Source: Pseudomonas tensinigenes (GTDB lineage Bacteria > Pseudomonadota > Gammaproteobacteria > Pseudomonadales > Pseudomonadaceae). From it: a DNA stretch of 64,000 nucleotides. This document shows, in pieces, positions 35,558-44,255 of the stretch (position 1 is its first letter; each line of letters opens with the position of its first letter). Under the pieces are notes generated by a model. That model saw only the letters and a list, made by a program, of their open reading frames with translations, made no database searches and was not told the DNA's origin. Location of the stretch: the NCBI RefSeq assembly GCF_014268445.2, contig NZ_CP077089.1, forward strand, positions 1,915,501 through 1,979,500, in the 5' to 3' direction. A program made the position numbers and the translations under genes.

Positions 35558-36619
35558 ATGAGCGAACGAACGACTTCTGCAAGCTGGGCGATGGGGATTG
35601 TCAAAGCATTGGAGATGGACGGCCTGGATTGCCGGGTTCTGTTCAAGCAGCTGGGGCTTGATTACACGGCTCTGGATGATCCGGATGCGCGCTTCCCGCA
35701 AGATTCCATGACCCGGCTGTGGCAGCGGGCAGTCGAACTGTCCGGTAATCCGGCGATTGGCCTGAACATGGGCAAAGTGGTGCGACCGGCGTCGTTTCAT
35801 GTCGCCGGTTATGCGCTGATGTCGAGCAATACCCTGGCCGAAGGCTTTCAGCGGCTGGTGCGTTATCAGCGGATTATCGCCGAAAGTGCCGACCTGAGCT
35901 TCCGTCTGCTGGAAGAAGGTTATGCGCTGATTCTGACCGTGCACGGCGACCATCTGCCGCCGACCCGGCAAAGCGCCGAAGCCTCGCTGGCCTGTGCGCT
36001 GGGCCTGTGCGGCTGGTTGACCGGGCGCACGCTGCATCCGGTCAAAGTGCTGGTGCAGGGCGCCGAACCCGACGACCTGGAACCCTACAAACAAGCCTTT
36101 CATGCACCGCTGATGTTCAACGCACCTTACGATGCGCTGATTTTCGAGCGGGCCGACATGGAAGCCCCGTTGCCTACGGCCAACGAGGCGATGGCGCTGT
36201 TGCATGACCGGTTTGCCGGGGAATACCTGGCGCGGTTTTCCGAAAGTCGCGTGACCCACAAGGCGCGACAGGTGCTGTGCCGGTTGCTGCCACAAGGCGA
36301 ACCGAAGCGCGATACCGTGGCGCAGACTCTACATTTATCGCAGCGTACCTTGCAGCGGCGCTTGCAGGAGGAGGGCACCAGTTTTCAACAGTTGCTCGAT
36401 GACACGCGCCGCGAACTGGCCGAGCAGTATCTGGCGCAACCGCGCATGACCTTGCTGGAAATCGCTTACCTGTTGGGTTTTGCCGATCCGAGCAACTTCT
36501 TTCGCGCGTTCCGCCGCTGGTTCGACACCACGCCCGGCGATTACCGGACGCGGTTGTTGCAGGCGCCGAGCGCGGTCAGTGACGCCAAAAGGCCGGAATA
36601 CACAGTACAAACACCGTAA
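35558..36619 (+). CDS. AraC-family regulator (OruR/ArabinoseBD type)
   Basis: A 353-aa regulator. The N-terminal ~200 residues match the 'arabinose-binding' domain found in OruR-like AraC proteins (GLDYTALDDPDARFPQDSMT, VAGYALMSSNTLAEGFQRLV). The C-terminal DNA-binding part has VAQTLHLSQRTLQRRLQEEG and LLEIAYLLGFADPSNFFRAF followed by RWFDTTPGDYR. The start at 35558 has a purine-rich AAAGAAAAA upstream. The 3' end overlaps the convergent trkH gene by 44 bp. Target genes are unknown; the divergent Mpo1-HD operon (start 165 bp away) is a candidate. Confidence 0.93.
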   Translation: MSERTTSASWAMGIVKALEMDGLDCRVLFKQLGLDYTALDDPDARFPQDSMTRLWQRAVELSGNPAIGLNMGKVVRPASFHVAGYALMSSNTLAEGFQRLVRYQRIIAESADLSFRLLEEGYALILTVHGDHLPPTRQSAEASLACALGLCGWLTGRTLHPVKVLVQGAEPDDLEPYKQAFHAPLMFNAPYDALIFERADMEAPLPTANEAMALLHDRFAGEYLARFSESRVTHKARQVLCRLLPQGEPKRDTVAQTLHLSQRTLQRRLQEEGTSFQQLLDDTRRELAEQYLAQPRMTLLEIAYLLGFADPSNFFRAFRRWFDTTPGDYRTRLLQAPSAVSDAKRPEYTVQTP

Positions 36620-38030
36620 TGATCTCCAGTCGGCCGAGCAGCATGCCGAACGACAGGATCCACTTGGCCGCGTCCGGCAGGGTGGCGAAGTTGCCGGCTG
36701 GGCCGATGGTTTCGCCCAGGCCCGGGCCGACGCCGGACACGGTGCTGGCGGCGCCGGTCAGCGCGGTCATCCAGTCGACACCGAGCAGCGACAGCAGCAG
36801 GGCGATCACGCAGATGGTGATGGCGAAGAAGAACGAAAAAGTCAGAATCGAACGGACGATTTCTTCGTCGAGGCGATGGCCGTTGTACTTCTGCTTGATC
36901 ACCGCGCGCGGGTGAATCAGCTGATTAAGGTTGGCCTTGAGCAGGATGTAGGCGACCTGGAACCGGAAAATCTTGATCCCGCCAGCTGTCGACCCGGAAC
37001 AGCCACCGACAAAGCCCAGATAGAAAAACAGCATCAGCGAGAAGTTGCCCCACAGGCTGTAGTCGCCAAGGGCAAAACCGGTCGTTGTGACCACCGACGT
37101 CACGTTCAGCGCCACGTGGCGTAGCGCCTCCAGCCAATGCAGGTTGGTCGTCCACCAGTACCAGGTGCCGAGCACCAGCCAGGTCACCAGCAACATGCCG
37201 AGCAAACCCTGCACTTGCTGATCCTTGATCAGCGCCTTGCGGTTGCCGCGCAACGTCGCCACGTACAGGGTGAACGGCAGGCTGCCGAGAATCATGATGA
37301 CGACTGCGACCCAGTGCACCGCCGGTTGCGTCCACTTGGCCAGCGACTGGTCGGAGGTCGAGAAACCACCGGTGGAAATCGCCGACATCGCGTGGTTGAT
37401 CGCGTCGAACGGGCTCATCCCGGCCCACCAGAACGCCAGGCTGCCGAGGATGGTGATGCCGACGTAAGCCGCCACGATCAGCCGCGCTACCATGTGCGAG
37501 CGCGGCATGACCTTTTCCGAACGGTCCGAGGATTCGGTCTGGAACAGGCGCATGCCACCGATGCGCAGCAGCGGCAGAATCGCTACCGCCATGCCGATAA
37601 AGCCGATCCCGCCGATCCAGTGCAGCAACGAGCGCCACATCAGGATGCCCGGGGACATGTCGTCGAGATGATTGAGCACGGTCGAGCCGGTCGCGGTGAT
37701 GCCGGACATGCTTTCGAAAAACGAGTCGGTGTAGCTGATGTGCTGGGTCAGCAGAAACGGCAGCGCGGCGAAAATGCACACCACCAGCCAACTGCTGACC
37801 GTCAACAGGTACATGTCGCGCGGGCGCAGGTGAATGTGTTCCGGGCGGCCGGGAATCACCAGCGCGAGGCCGGCGACGAAGGTGATCATGCTCGCCCAGA
37901 GGAACGACGGCAGGTCGCTGGTGCGTTCGAAAATCACCAGAGTGGCCATCGGCACGACCATGGCCACGGCCAGGGTGATCAGGAAGATGCCGATGATGAA
38001 ACCAATGATCCGTAAGGTCGGCAACGCCAT
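36576..38030 (-). CDS. trkH: TrkH-type potassium uptake protein
   Basis: A 484-aa integral membrane subunit of the Trk K+ uptake system. The four pore-loop regions of TrkH are seen, with filter-like sequences FFESMSGITATGSTVL, HAMSAISTGGFSTSD, SVVTTTGFALGDY and AASTVSGVGPGLG, and the family signature GGCSGSTAGGIKIFR. It needs the cytosolic TrkA, not in this window. The start at 38030 is the only sensible ATG. It is monocistronic, convergent with the AraC gene and divergent from the nitroreductase. Confidence 0.96.
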   Translation of the reverse strand: MALPTLRIIGFIIGIFLITLAVAMVVPMATLVIFERTSDLPSFLWASMITFVAGLALVIPGRPEHIHLRPRDMYLLTVSSWLVVCIFAALPFLLTQHISYTDSFFESMSGITATGSTVLNHLDDMSPGILMWRSLLHWIGGIGFIGMAVAILPLLRIGGMRLFQTESSDRSEKVMPRSHMVARLIVAAYVGITILGSLAFWWAGMSPFDAINHAMSAISTGGFSTSDQSLAKWTQPAVHWVAVVIMILGSLPFTLYVATLRGNRKALIKDQQVQGLLGMLLVTWLVLGTWYWWTTNLHWLEALRHVALNVTSVVTTTGFALGDYSLWGNFSLMLFFYLGFVGGCSGSTAGGIKIFRFQVAYILLKANLNQLIHPRAVIKQKYNGHRLDEEIVRSILTFSFFFAITICVIALLLSLLGVDWMTALTGAASTVSGVGPGLGETIGPAGNFATLPDAAKWILSFGMLLGRLEIITVFVLCIPAFWRH

Positions 38031-38151
38031 GAAGTCCGCTCGGGCTGATGTGGGAAGGGCGCCATTCTACCCGTGGGGCAGGGCATGTAAACCGGCATCC
38101 TGTTGGCAGATGAAGCTAGAATAGCCGCACATTTTTCTCAGGAGGTGGCCG

Positions 38152-38718
38152 ATGCAGGCTCTCGACGCGTTGCTCAACCGTGTTTCCGTTCCACGACTGG
38201 TCGAACCGGCCCCCACTGCCGAGCAGCGCGAAGCCCTGTTTGGCGCAGCGTTGCGCGCGCCGGATCACGGGCACTTGCAGCCGTATCGCTTTCTGACCGT
38301 CGAAGGCGCAGCGCGCGAGCAAATGGGCGAGTTGCTGGCCGAGGCTGCACAGCTGCAGGAAGGCGAAGTCACCGAAGCGATGATCGACAAGGCGCGCAAC
38401 GGCCCGCTGCGGGCGCCGCTGGTGGTTGTGGTGATCGCTAAATTGCAGGAGCACGTTAAATATCCTAAGGCCGAGCAGTTGCTGGCGGCGGGGTGTGCGG
38501 CGCACGGTATTTTGCTGGCAGCGTATGCGCAGGGGATTGGTGCGGTGTGGCGTACGGGGGATCTGGCTTATTCGCAGCACGTGGCCAAAGGTTTGGGGCT
38601 GGGGGAGGGTGAAGAGGTGATTGCGTTTCTTTACCTTGGCACGCCGCAGAAGGAGCCTCGCGTAGCTGAGAAGGTCGACCTGAGCGAGTTCGTTAGTGTC
38701 TGGCCTGGTAAAGCCTGA
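38152..38718 (+). CDS. Nitroreductase family protein (YdjA-like)
   Basis: A 188-aa FMN-dependent oxidoreductase of the small YdjA branch. It has RAPDHGHLQPYRF (FMN phosphate/substrate loop), APLVVVVIAKLQEHVKYPKAEQ, GCAAHGILLAAYAQGIGAVW and a C-terminal FLYLGTPQKEP. The start is preceded by a strong AGGAGG seven bases away. It is probably cytosolic and homodimeric; the physiological substrate is unknown. Confidence 0.93.
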   Translation: MQALDALLNRVSVPRLVEPAPTAEQREALFGAALRAPDHGHLQPYRFLTVEGAAREQMGELLAEAAQLQEGEVTEAMIDKARNGPLRAPLVVVVIAKLQEHVKYPKAEQLLAAGCAAHGILLAAYAQGIGAVWRTGDLAYSQHVAKGLGLGEGEEVIAFLYLGTPQKEPRVAEKVDLSEFVSVWPGKA

Positions 38719-38730
38719 AGATCAAAAAGC

Positions 38731-38973
38731 CCCTCACCCTAACCCTCTCCCAGAGGGAGAGGGGACTGATTGGGGGATGCTGTAGAAGTACGCCGACCTG
38801 AAAGTGCTCGGCTGAATCCAGAGTCGATAACGGCTCCGATGCATTTCGAGCCCAGAGTCGACGACGGTTCAAGTATCTTCAGTCCATAATCGACTCGGTT
38901 CTTCAGGTCGATGTATGACGCAAGACACCTCGGTCGGCCCCCTCTCCCTCCGGGAGAGGGCTGGGGTGAGGGT
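38731..38973. repeat. Inverted 'CCCTCTCCC' repeat pair
   Basis: CCCTCACCCTAACCCTCTCC + GAGGGAGAGGG at the left and CCTCTCCCTCCGGGAGAGGG + CTGGGGTGAGGG at the right flank ~150 bp with internal GAATCCAGAGTCGAT-like repeats. This is the same family as 26074-26460. The gap between the nitroreductase and the kinase holds nothing else. Confidence 0.8.
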
Positions 38974-38985
38974 CGCTTTTAGCTC

Positions 38986-40326
38986 TTAAAGTTGCACCAC
39001 CGCTCCCGGCACCAATGGCAATTCCAGACTCGCAATAAACCCGCCCTGCGGATGATTGGCCAGCATCAAACTCCCACCATGACGCTCCGCCGCTCGCCGC
39101 GCAATCGCCAGGCCCAGACCATGTCCCGCCGCCGTCTGCCCCGGCGCGCGATAAAACGGCTCGCCCAACTGACTTAAATGTTCGGCCTGCACCCCCGGCC
39201 CATGGTCGCGCACGCTGACGATGATTTTCTCGCCCTGACGCGAAGCCTGCATTTCAATCGCTTGACCCTCCGGGTTGAAGCGTTGAGCATTACGCAGCAG
39301 ATTATCGACGGCACGCTCGATCATGGTCGGCCAGCCCTTCAGGTTCAACTGCGGTTCGGCATCAAGTCGGACAATCTGCTCGGGCGATCCAAGCTTCGCA
39401 TCCTTCTGCAACGTGCCGAGCAACGCATTCAAATCCACCTCTTCAGCGCTGGCGTTGTCGGCATCGACGCGCGCCAATACCAGAATTTCACTGATCAACG
39501 CCTCCAGCCGATCACACTCGCGGGTCAGTCGTGGCCAGAGTTTCTCGCGTTCTTCGGGGTTGGCCCGTTCCGCCAGCGCCAAGGCAATGCGCAGCCGCGC
39601 CAGCGGCGAGCGCAATTCGTGAGACACGTCGCGCAACAGCTGCCGCTGGCTGCCAATCAGGCTTTGCAGGCGTGCGCCCATGCGGTTGAAATCGTTGGCC
39701 AGTACGCCGAACTCATCGCGACGGTTGGCCAGTTTCGCCAGGCTGTTCTGCTGATACGTGGTCTGCCCCAGATCATGCACCGCGCCGCGCAAACGGCTGA
39801 GCGGGCGGGTGATGGAGAAGGTCACCAGCAAACTGAACAGGGTCAGCACCACCAGCGCGATGCCCAGAGCGCTCAGTGGCCAAAGCAGACTTTCGCGGTG
39901 CCAGGAGTCGAGTTCCGGGTGCGGTATGCGGTAGATGAACAGGTAGGTGTCACCGGTTTTTTCACTGGTGAACTCATCGGTCAGGCGCCGCCATGGCAGG
40001 CGCCGGTCATCATTGTTCTGGCGTGCCTCAAATGCGGCGGCGCGGCGCGGGAAGGTGCCACGCACCACCGGGTCGCCGGATTCGTTGAGCACCTGAACGT
40101 CGATGTGATATTGGCGTTTGCGCTGTTCGAGAATGTCCTGGGCGGCTTCTTCGCCCTGAGCTTCGTAGGTTTGTGTCCATTCGCCGGCGAGGGTGTTGAG
40201 GCCCGGATGGCGGCTGAGGATCCACGCGTCCTGATTGAGCATATGTCCGAGCAGAATGGACAACCCGGCCACCAGAGCGATGGCCAGCCAGAAGCTCGCG
40301 AGAATACGCCAGAACAATGAACGCAC
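38986..40326 (-). CDS. cpxA: Sensor histidine kinase CpxA-like
   Basis: A 446-aa inner-membrane kinase. There are two membrane helices (about 5-27 and 146-170) around a ~115-residue periplasmic domain. HAMP (RPLSRLRGAVHDLGQ) is followed by HisKA with RDVSHELRSPLARLR (phospho-acceptor His236), then the N box NLLRNAQRFNP, the G1 box DHGPGV and the G2 box GHGLGLAIARR. Together with the CpxR-like regulator and the Spy/CpxP-like gene just upstream it forms the envelope-stress system known in P. aeruginosa as PA3204-PA3206. An intrinsic terminator and a REP pair separate it from cpxP, so its expression may be uncoupled or REP-stabilised. Confidence 0.93.
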   Translation of the reverse strand: MRSLFWRILASFWLAIALVAGLSILLGHMLNQDAWILSRHPGLNTLAGEWTQTYEAQGEEAAQDILEQRKRQYHIDVQVLNESGDPVVRGTFPRRAAAFEARQNNDDRRLPWRRLTDEFTSEKTGDTYLFIYRIPHPELDSWHRESLLWPLSALGIALVVLTLFSLLVTFSITRPLSRLRGAVHDLGQTTYQQNSLAKLANRRDEFGVLANDFNRMGARLQSLIGSQRQLLRDVSHELRSPLARLRIALALAERANPEEREKLWPRLTRECDRLEALISEILVLARVDADNASAEEVDLNALLGTLQKDAKLGSPEQIVRLDAEPQLNLKGWPTMIERAVDNLLRNAQRFNPEGQAIEMQASRQGEKIIVSVRDHGPGVQAEHLSQLGEPFYRAPGQTAAGHGLGLAIARRAAERHGGSLMLANHPQGGFIASLELPLVPGAVVQL

Positions 40327-40358
40327 AGAAAATCCTCAATCAAACACAAATCTAAAAT

Positions 40359-40445
40359 GTGGGAGCGAGCCTGCTCGCGAAAGCGGTGAGTCAGACAAGT
40401 ATCCGTTGACTGACACACCGCTATCGCGAGCAGGCTCACTCCTAC
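40359..40445. repeat. REP pair
   Basis: GTGGGAGCGAGCCTGCTCGC and TCGCGAGCAGGCTCACTCCT around a ~40-bp spacer, between the cpxP terminator and cpxA. Confidence 0.9.
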
Positions 40446-40457
40446 ATTGGATCGGTG

Positions 40458-40490
40458 GAAAAAGACCCGACGGTGTTTAGCCGTCGGGTC
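40458..40490 (-). terminator. Rho-independent terminator after cpxP
   Basis: On the minus strand, GACCCGACGG-(loop)-CCGTCGGGTC is followed by TTTTT. It lies 14 bp past the cpxP stop codon. Confidence 0.85.
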
Positions 40491-40503
40491 CGGGGTCAGA
40501 ACA

Positions 40504-40953
40504 TTATTGCGCCTTTTGCGCCTGTTGCGCTTTCCACGCCTTGAACTCGGCCCATTCGGCGCGACGCTCGGCCTGTTTCTTCTGGATCTCGTCGAATTTC
40601 TTCTGTTGATCCGGTTTCAACACGGCGCGGACATCGGTCTCGGCTTTCTTGTGGTTGGCGGCCATCTCGTCCTTCATGGCTTTCTGGTCAGCCGGCGAGA
40701 GTTTTTCCAGGTACTTGTCGACCACTTGCTTACGCTCGTGCATCTGCTCGCCCATGATCTTGCGGATCTGCTCGCGTTGTTCGCGGGACAGGTCGAGTTG
40801 GCTGTACGGACCTTTGCCGTGCATGCCGTGCATCTGACCGCCGTGGCGTGGGCCGTCAAGCGGGCCACCCATCGGGCCGCCGTCTTGCGGCATGGCCATG
40901 GCGACGGTTGGCAGAGCGGCAGCGAACATCAGAGCGATAAGAGTCTTGCGCAT
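40504..40953 (-). CDS. cpxP: Spy/CpxP-family periplasmic protein
   Basis: A 149-aa periplasmic stress protein. The signal peptide is MRKTLIALMFAAALPTVAMA. An unusual Met/His/Gly-rich segment follows (about 22-50, with GGQMHGMHGKG), a potential metal-binding region. Next is the helical Spy/CpxP core with two LTxxQ-like motifs (LDLSREQREQIRKIM and LKPDQQKKFDEI) and a charged helical tail. In Cpx systems this protein feeds back on CpxA and acts as a chaperone. It sits between cpxR and cpxA on the same strand and is probably Cpx-regulated. Confidence 0.92.
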   Translation of the reverse strand: MRKTLIALMFAAALPTVAMAMPQDGGPMGGPLDGPRHGGQMHGMHGKGPYSQLDLSREQREQIRKIMGEQMHERKQVVDKYLEKLSPADQKAMKDEMAANHKKAETDVRAVLKPDQQKKFDEIQKKQAERRAEWAEFKAWKAQQAQKAQ

Positions 40954-41084
40954 GGTGTATCTCCTTGTCTCGTTCCCGGTACGTTCCGGATGAGTTCAGA
41001 TTACGGAGATCAAGGTCAGCGGCGGTCAGCACTGCGTAAAGCTTCGGTAAAGACGCTTCGCGTCCAGCCTTACACATACCCTGT

Positions 41085-41166
41085 GCAGGAGCTGCCGAAG
41101 GCTGCGATCTTTTGATCTGTCTTTTAAAAACAAGATCAAAAGATCGCAGCCTTCGGCAGCTCCTAC
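41085..41166. repeat. Long inverted repeat, REP-like type II
   Basis: GCAGGAGCTGCCGAAGGCTG + CGATCTTTTGATC and its inverse around a ~14-bp loop, the second copy of the element at 23668-23751. It lies between cpxR and cpxP. Confidence 0.85.
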
Positions 41167-41184
41167 AGTGGGAATGGGCGCGGT

Positions 41185-41862
41185 TCAGAGGCTATAGAAG
41201 TAACCGCGGCTGCGCAGGGCGACGATCCGTGGACGCCCGTCGGGGTGCGGGCCGATCTTTTTGCGCAGGTTGCTGACGTGCATGTCGAGGCTGCGGTCGT
41301 ACAGGGTCAGCTTGCGGCCGAGGGCGAGCTGCGCCAGTTCCTGTTTGTCCAGCGGCTCGCCGGGTTGTTTGAGCAGGGCTTCCAGCAGGCGACTTTCGGA
41401 GACGGTGAGAGTCAGTTCTTTCTCATCAATGCTGACGACGCCGCGCACCGGGCTGAAACTCAGGTCGCCCAGTTCGAGTTGCGTCGACACCGCCGCCGGA
41501 TGACTGCGGCGCAACACGGCGCGCAGACGGGCGGTCAGCTCACGTGGGTCGCACGGTTTGGCCAGATAATCGTCGGCACCCAGTTCGAGGCCGAGGATAC
41601 GGTCCAGCGGCTCGCCGCGGGCCGACAGCATCAGCACCGGCAGGTCGGCGTGGTCGTTGCGCAGTTGCTTGAGCAGTTCCAGACCACTGCCATCGGGCAG
41701 CATCACGTCCAGCACCACTGCCGCCGGAGCTGTTTCGGCCAAGGCCTTGCGCGCACTCTGGCCATCGTGGCAGGCGCGCACATGGAAGCCTTCCTGGCTC
41801 AGCCAGCTACTCAGGAGTTCGCACAACTCCTGGTCATCATCAATCAGTAACAGCTCGCTCAT
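41185..41862 (-). CDS. cpxR: OmpR-family response regulator CpxR-like
   Basis: A 225-aa regulator. The receiver domain has acidic DDD (8-10), phospho-acceptor Asp52 in VVLDVMLPDGSG, and the conserved K in YLAKPCDPREL. The winged-helix OmpR/PhoB domain (about 130-225) has LTVSESRLLEALLKQPGEPL and the recognition-helix/wing segment DRSLDMHVSNLRKKIG...VALRSRGYFY. Partner of the CpxA-like kinase downstream. It starts eight bases after the stop of the small coiled-coil protein gene, so the two are co-transcribed. Confidence 0.94.
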   Translation of the reverse strand: MSELLLIDDDQELCELLSSWLSQEGFHVRACHDGQSARKALAETAPAAVVLDVMLPDGSGLELLKQLRNDHADLPVLMLSARGEPLDRILGLELGADDYLAKPCDPRELTARLRAVLRRSHPAAVSTQLELGDLSFSPVRGVVSIDEKELTLTVSESRLLEALLKQPGEPLDKQELAQLALGRKLTLYDRSLDMHVSNLRKKIGPHPDGRPRIVALRSRGYFYSL

Positions 41863-41869
41863 GACTCAC

Positions 41870-42280
41870 TCAATTTAGCCATTGCCGACGTTTTCGGCTT
41901 GCTCCACTGGCAAAGATACCGCAGAGCAGCGCCAATAGCGCTACTCCGGCGCCCGTGACGAACCACTGCTGCTGATCGGTCAACAGACGCGGCAGCGGGC
42001 TGGCCTGGGCTTCCTTGAGTTGCAGCTTGAGACGCTGGTTCTCCTGGCGCAACCGGGCAAGCTGGGCGCTTTCGCGGGTGTTGTCGGCATTTTGCAGTTG
42101 TTTGCTCAGTTCTTCCCGCTGCTGCTCGCTGGCCTTGAGGCGCTGCTGCAACTCGGTGATCTGGCTGCCGGCGCTTAACGACAATGGCGTGGAGCTGCCG
42201 CCTTCGGTGGTTTCCTCACCATGGGCGGGCGCCATGATCGACAACGTGACCAACATCAGACACAACGGACCCTTGCGCAT
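41870..42280 (-). CDS. Coiled-coil, C-terminally anchored small protein (136 aa)
   Basis: The signal peptide (RKGPLCLMLVTLSIMAPAHG) is followed by a coiled coil (ITELQQRLKASEQQREELSK, about 38-95), a C-terminal membrane helix (WFVTGAGVALLALLCGIFAS) and a basic SRKRRQW tail. The layout equals the C-terminal half of the 'SH3 and anchor' (TIGR04211-like) periplasmic proteins, but the SH3 part is absent. The start at 42280 has AGGTG upstream; a longer frame runs back through the next intergenic region. It precedes cpxR by 7 bp, suggesting an envelope role, but its function is unknown. Confidence 0.75.
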   Translation of the reverse strand: MRKGPLCLMLVTLSIMAPAHGEETTEGGSSTPLSLSAGSQITELQQRLKASEQQREELSKQLQNADNTRESAQLARLRQENQRLKLQLKEAQASPLPRLLTDQQQWFVTGAGVALLALLCGIFASGASRKRRQWLN

Positions 42281-42390
42281 CGCGACACCTGTTTCCAAAT
42301 GGATATTGGGCAGGTTGTCGGCAGGCAAACGAGAATAATGAGCGATTGAGAACGCGATGAACCGAGAAGGTTCATCGCGTGGGGATAGCG

Positions 42391-42690
42391 TTACGGCAGG
42401 ACTTGCTTGAACGGCTTGACGATCACATTGGCGTAGACGCCGGCGGCAATGTACGGATCGGCATCGGCCCATGCTTGTGCAGCGCTCAGCGAATCGAATT
42501 CGGCGACGATCAGGCTGCCGGTGAAACCCGCTGCGCCCGGATCATTGCTGTCGACGGCCGGGTGCGGACCGGCCAATACGATGCGGCCTTCGCCCTTGAG
42601 CGCTTGCAGGCGTTCCAGATGCGCAGGGCGCGCGGCCAGGCGTGCTTCCAGTGAGTTGGCGACGTCGGTGGCAATGATGGCGTAGAGCAT
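42391..42690 (-). CDS. yciI: YciI-family protein
   Basis: A 99-aa ferredoxin-like protein of the YciI/YCII family, with [67 protein letters not shown]. The family's conserved His/Asp pair is present (H24 in RPAHLE, D in ADADPY). GAGG lies five to six bases before the ATG. It starts one base after the stop of ispZ, as in many gammaproteobacteria. Enzyme activity is not established. Confidence 0.93.
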   Translation of the reverse strand: MLYAIIATDVANSLEARLAARPAHLERLQALKGEGRIVLAGPHPAVDSNDPGAAGFTGSLIVAEFDSLSAAQAWADADPYIAAGVYANVIVKPFKQVLP

Positions 42691-42691
42691 G

Positions 42692-43291
42692 TCAGTCCTC
42701 GGTTTTTGGTGTTGTTGTGGTATCGGCATCGTGCAGATGGCGCGACAGGTAAATGCCCTGTGCGACCAGGAATACCAGGGTCATGCCCAGGCTGCCGAAC
42801 ACCTTGAAGTCCACCCAGTAGCTCTGGAAGGTGAAGGCGACGAACAGGTTGGCGGCTCCGCAGAACAGGAAAAAGGCGATCCAGGCGATGTTCAGGCGGG
42901 TCCACACCGGATCCGGCAGGGTCAGCGCGTGGCCCATGATGCGTTTGATCAACAGGCGATCGCCGATGAAGTGGCTGCCGATGAAGGCGACGGCAAACAG
43001 CCAGTTGACCACCGGCGCTTTCCACTTCAGGAAGGTTTCGCTGTGGAAGGCCAGCGTCAGGCTGCCGAACACCAGGCAGGCGATCAGGGTCAGCCATTGG
43101 CTCTTTTCCAGCTTGCGCTGTTTGATGAACAACGCGCCGTACACCACCAGGGAACTGATGATCAGCATCGCCGTGGCACTGTAAATACCGCCTACAGTGA
43201 CTTCATGGCCAGCGATGTCGACGACCCGTGGATCAAGTTTGTAAACGATGAAGAACAGCAGAAGCGGGATGAAATCGATGAATTGTTTCAC
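42692..43291 (-). CDS. ispZ: Intracellular septation protein A (YciB/IspZ)
   Basis: A 199-aa polytopic membrane protein with the typical start [20 protein letters not shown]. About five to six helices follow ([79 protein letters not shown]), then [21 protein letters not shown] select the GTG at 43291, which gives the usual family N-terminus; an earlier in-frame ATG adds 13 residues. Known in E. coli as a cell-envelope/elongation protein. In operon with yciI and divergent from the PHP gene. Confidence 0.95.
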   Translation of the reverse strand: MKQFIDFIPLLLFFIVYKLDPRVVDIAGHEVTVGGIYSATAMLIISSLVVYGALFIKQRKLEKSQWLTLIACLVFGSLTLAFHSETFLKWKAPVVNWLFAVAFIGSHFIGDRLLIKRIMGHALTLPDPVWTRLNIAWIAFFLFCGAANLFVAFTFQSYWVDFKVFGSLGMTLVFLVAQGIYLSRHLHDADTTTTPKTED

Positions 43292-43378
43292 AGTGAGAGC
43301 CAGAAGCTGGATGTGGCGGCATAATAACAAACATATGGGCGCGCGATAGCGCCAGCTGATTTGAGGTTACAACTCCCC

Positions 43379-44242
43379 GTGAATGTTGATTTGCACTGCC
43401 ATAGCACGGCCTCCGATGGCGCCCTGGCGCCTGCGGTTCTGGTTGCGCGTGCGTTCGAGAACGGCGTGCGAGTCCTGGCGTTGACCGACCACGACACCCT
43501 CGAAGGCCTCGCCGAAGCGCGTACGGCCGCCAATGAATTGGGTATGCAACTGGTCAACGGCGTTGAGTTGTCCTGCACTTGGGGCGGCGCGACCATTCAT
43601 GTGTTGGGCTACGGTTTTGATGTCAATGCGGCGCCGCTGGTCGAGGCAATTGCCAAATTGCACGATGGCCGCTGGCTGCGGTCGGAAGAAATAAGCCGCA
43701 AGCTCGCCCTCAAGGGCATGCCCGGTGCCCTCGAAGGCGCCCGGCAGGTGCAGCAGGAACTGGGCGACAGCGGCAACGCCCCGGCCCGTCCGCATTTTGC
43801 CGACTGGATGGTGCGTGAAGGGTTTGTAAAGGATCGCGCCGAGGCATTCCGCAAATGGCTCGGCGCCGGCAAGCTGGGTGACGTCAAGTTGCACTGGCCG
43901 ACGCTGGAAGACACCGTTGGCACACTGCGCGCCGCCGGTGCCTGGGTCAGTCTGGCGCATCCTTGGCATTACGATTTCACCCGCAGCAAGCGCCGAAAGC
44001 TGATTGCCGACTATATTCAAGCAGGCGGGCATGCAATCGAGGTGGTCAATGGCCATCAGCCTGCGGAACAGGTCGGCAGCCTGGCAATCCTTGCCCGTGA
44101 GTTCGGTCTGCTGGTCAGCGCCGGCAGTGACTTCCATGGCCCTGGCGGCTGGTCCGAGATCGGCCAGTACCGGCCGGTTCCCGAGGACCTTCCACCCCTG
44201 TGGTGTCGGTTCAAACATGACACAGATATTGCCGCCGTCTGA
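43379..44242 (+). CDS. rnm: PHP-domain 5'-3' exoribonuclease / nucleoside-3',5'-bisphosphate phosphatase (RNase AM, YciV-like)
   Basis: A 287-aa metal-dependent phosphoesterase. The PHP motifs are DLHCHSTASDG at the N-terminus, LALTDHDTLEG, VELSCTW, HPWHYDFTRSK (late H) and SAGSDFHGPG. The E. coli orthologue matures 5' ends of rRNA and hydrolyses pAp. The start is a GTG (43379) giving MNVDLHCH; a TTG 18 bases earlier overlaps the ribosome site GAGG. It is followed 13 bp later by the yciO-like gene, the conserved order in gammaproteobacteria. Confidence 0.93.
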   Translation: MNVDLHCHSTASDGALAPAVLVARAFENGVRVLALTDHDTLEGLAEARTAANELGMQLVNGVELSCTWGGATIHVLGYGFDVNAAPLVEAIAKLHDGRWLRSEEISRKLALKGMPGALEGARQVQQELGDSGNAPARPHFADWMVREGFVKDRAEAFRKWLGAGKLGDVKLHWPTLEDTVGTLRAAGAWVSLAHPWHYDFTRSKRRKLIADYIQAGGHAIEVVNGHQPAEQVGSLAILAREFGLLVSAGSDFHGPGGWSEIGQYRPVPEDLPPLWCRFKHDTDIAAV

Positions 44243-44255
44243 ACAGGTAGAGAAT

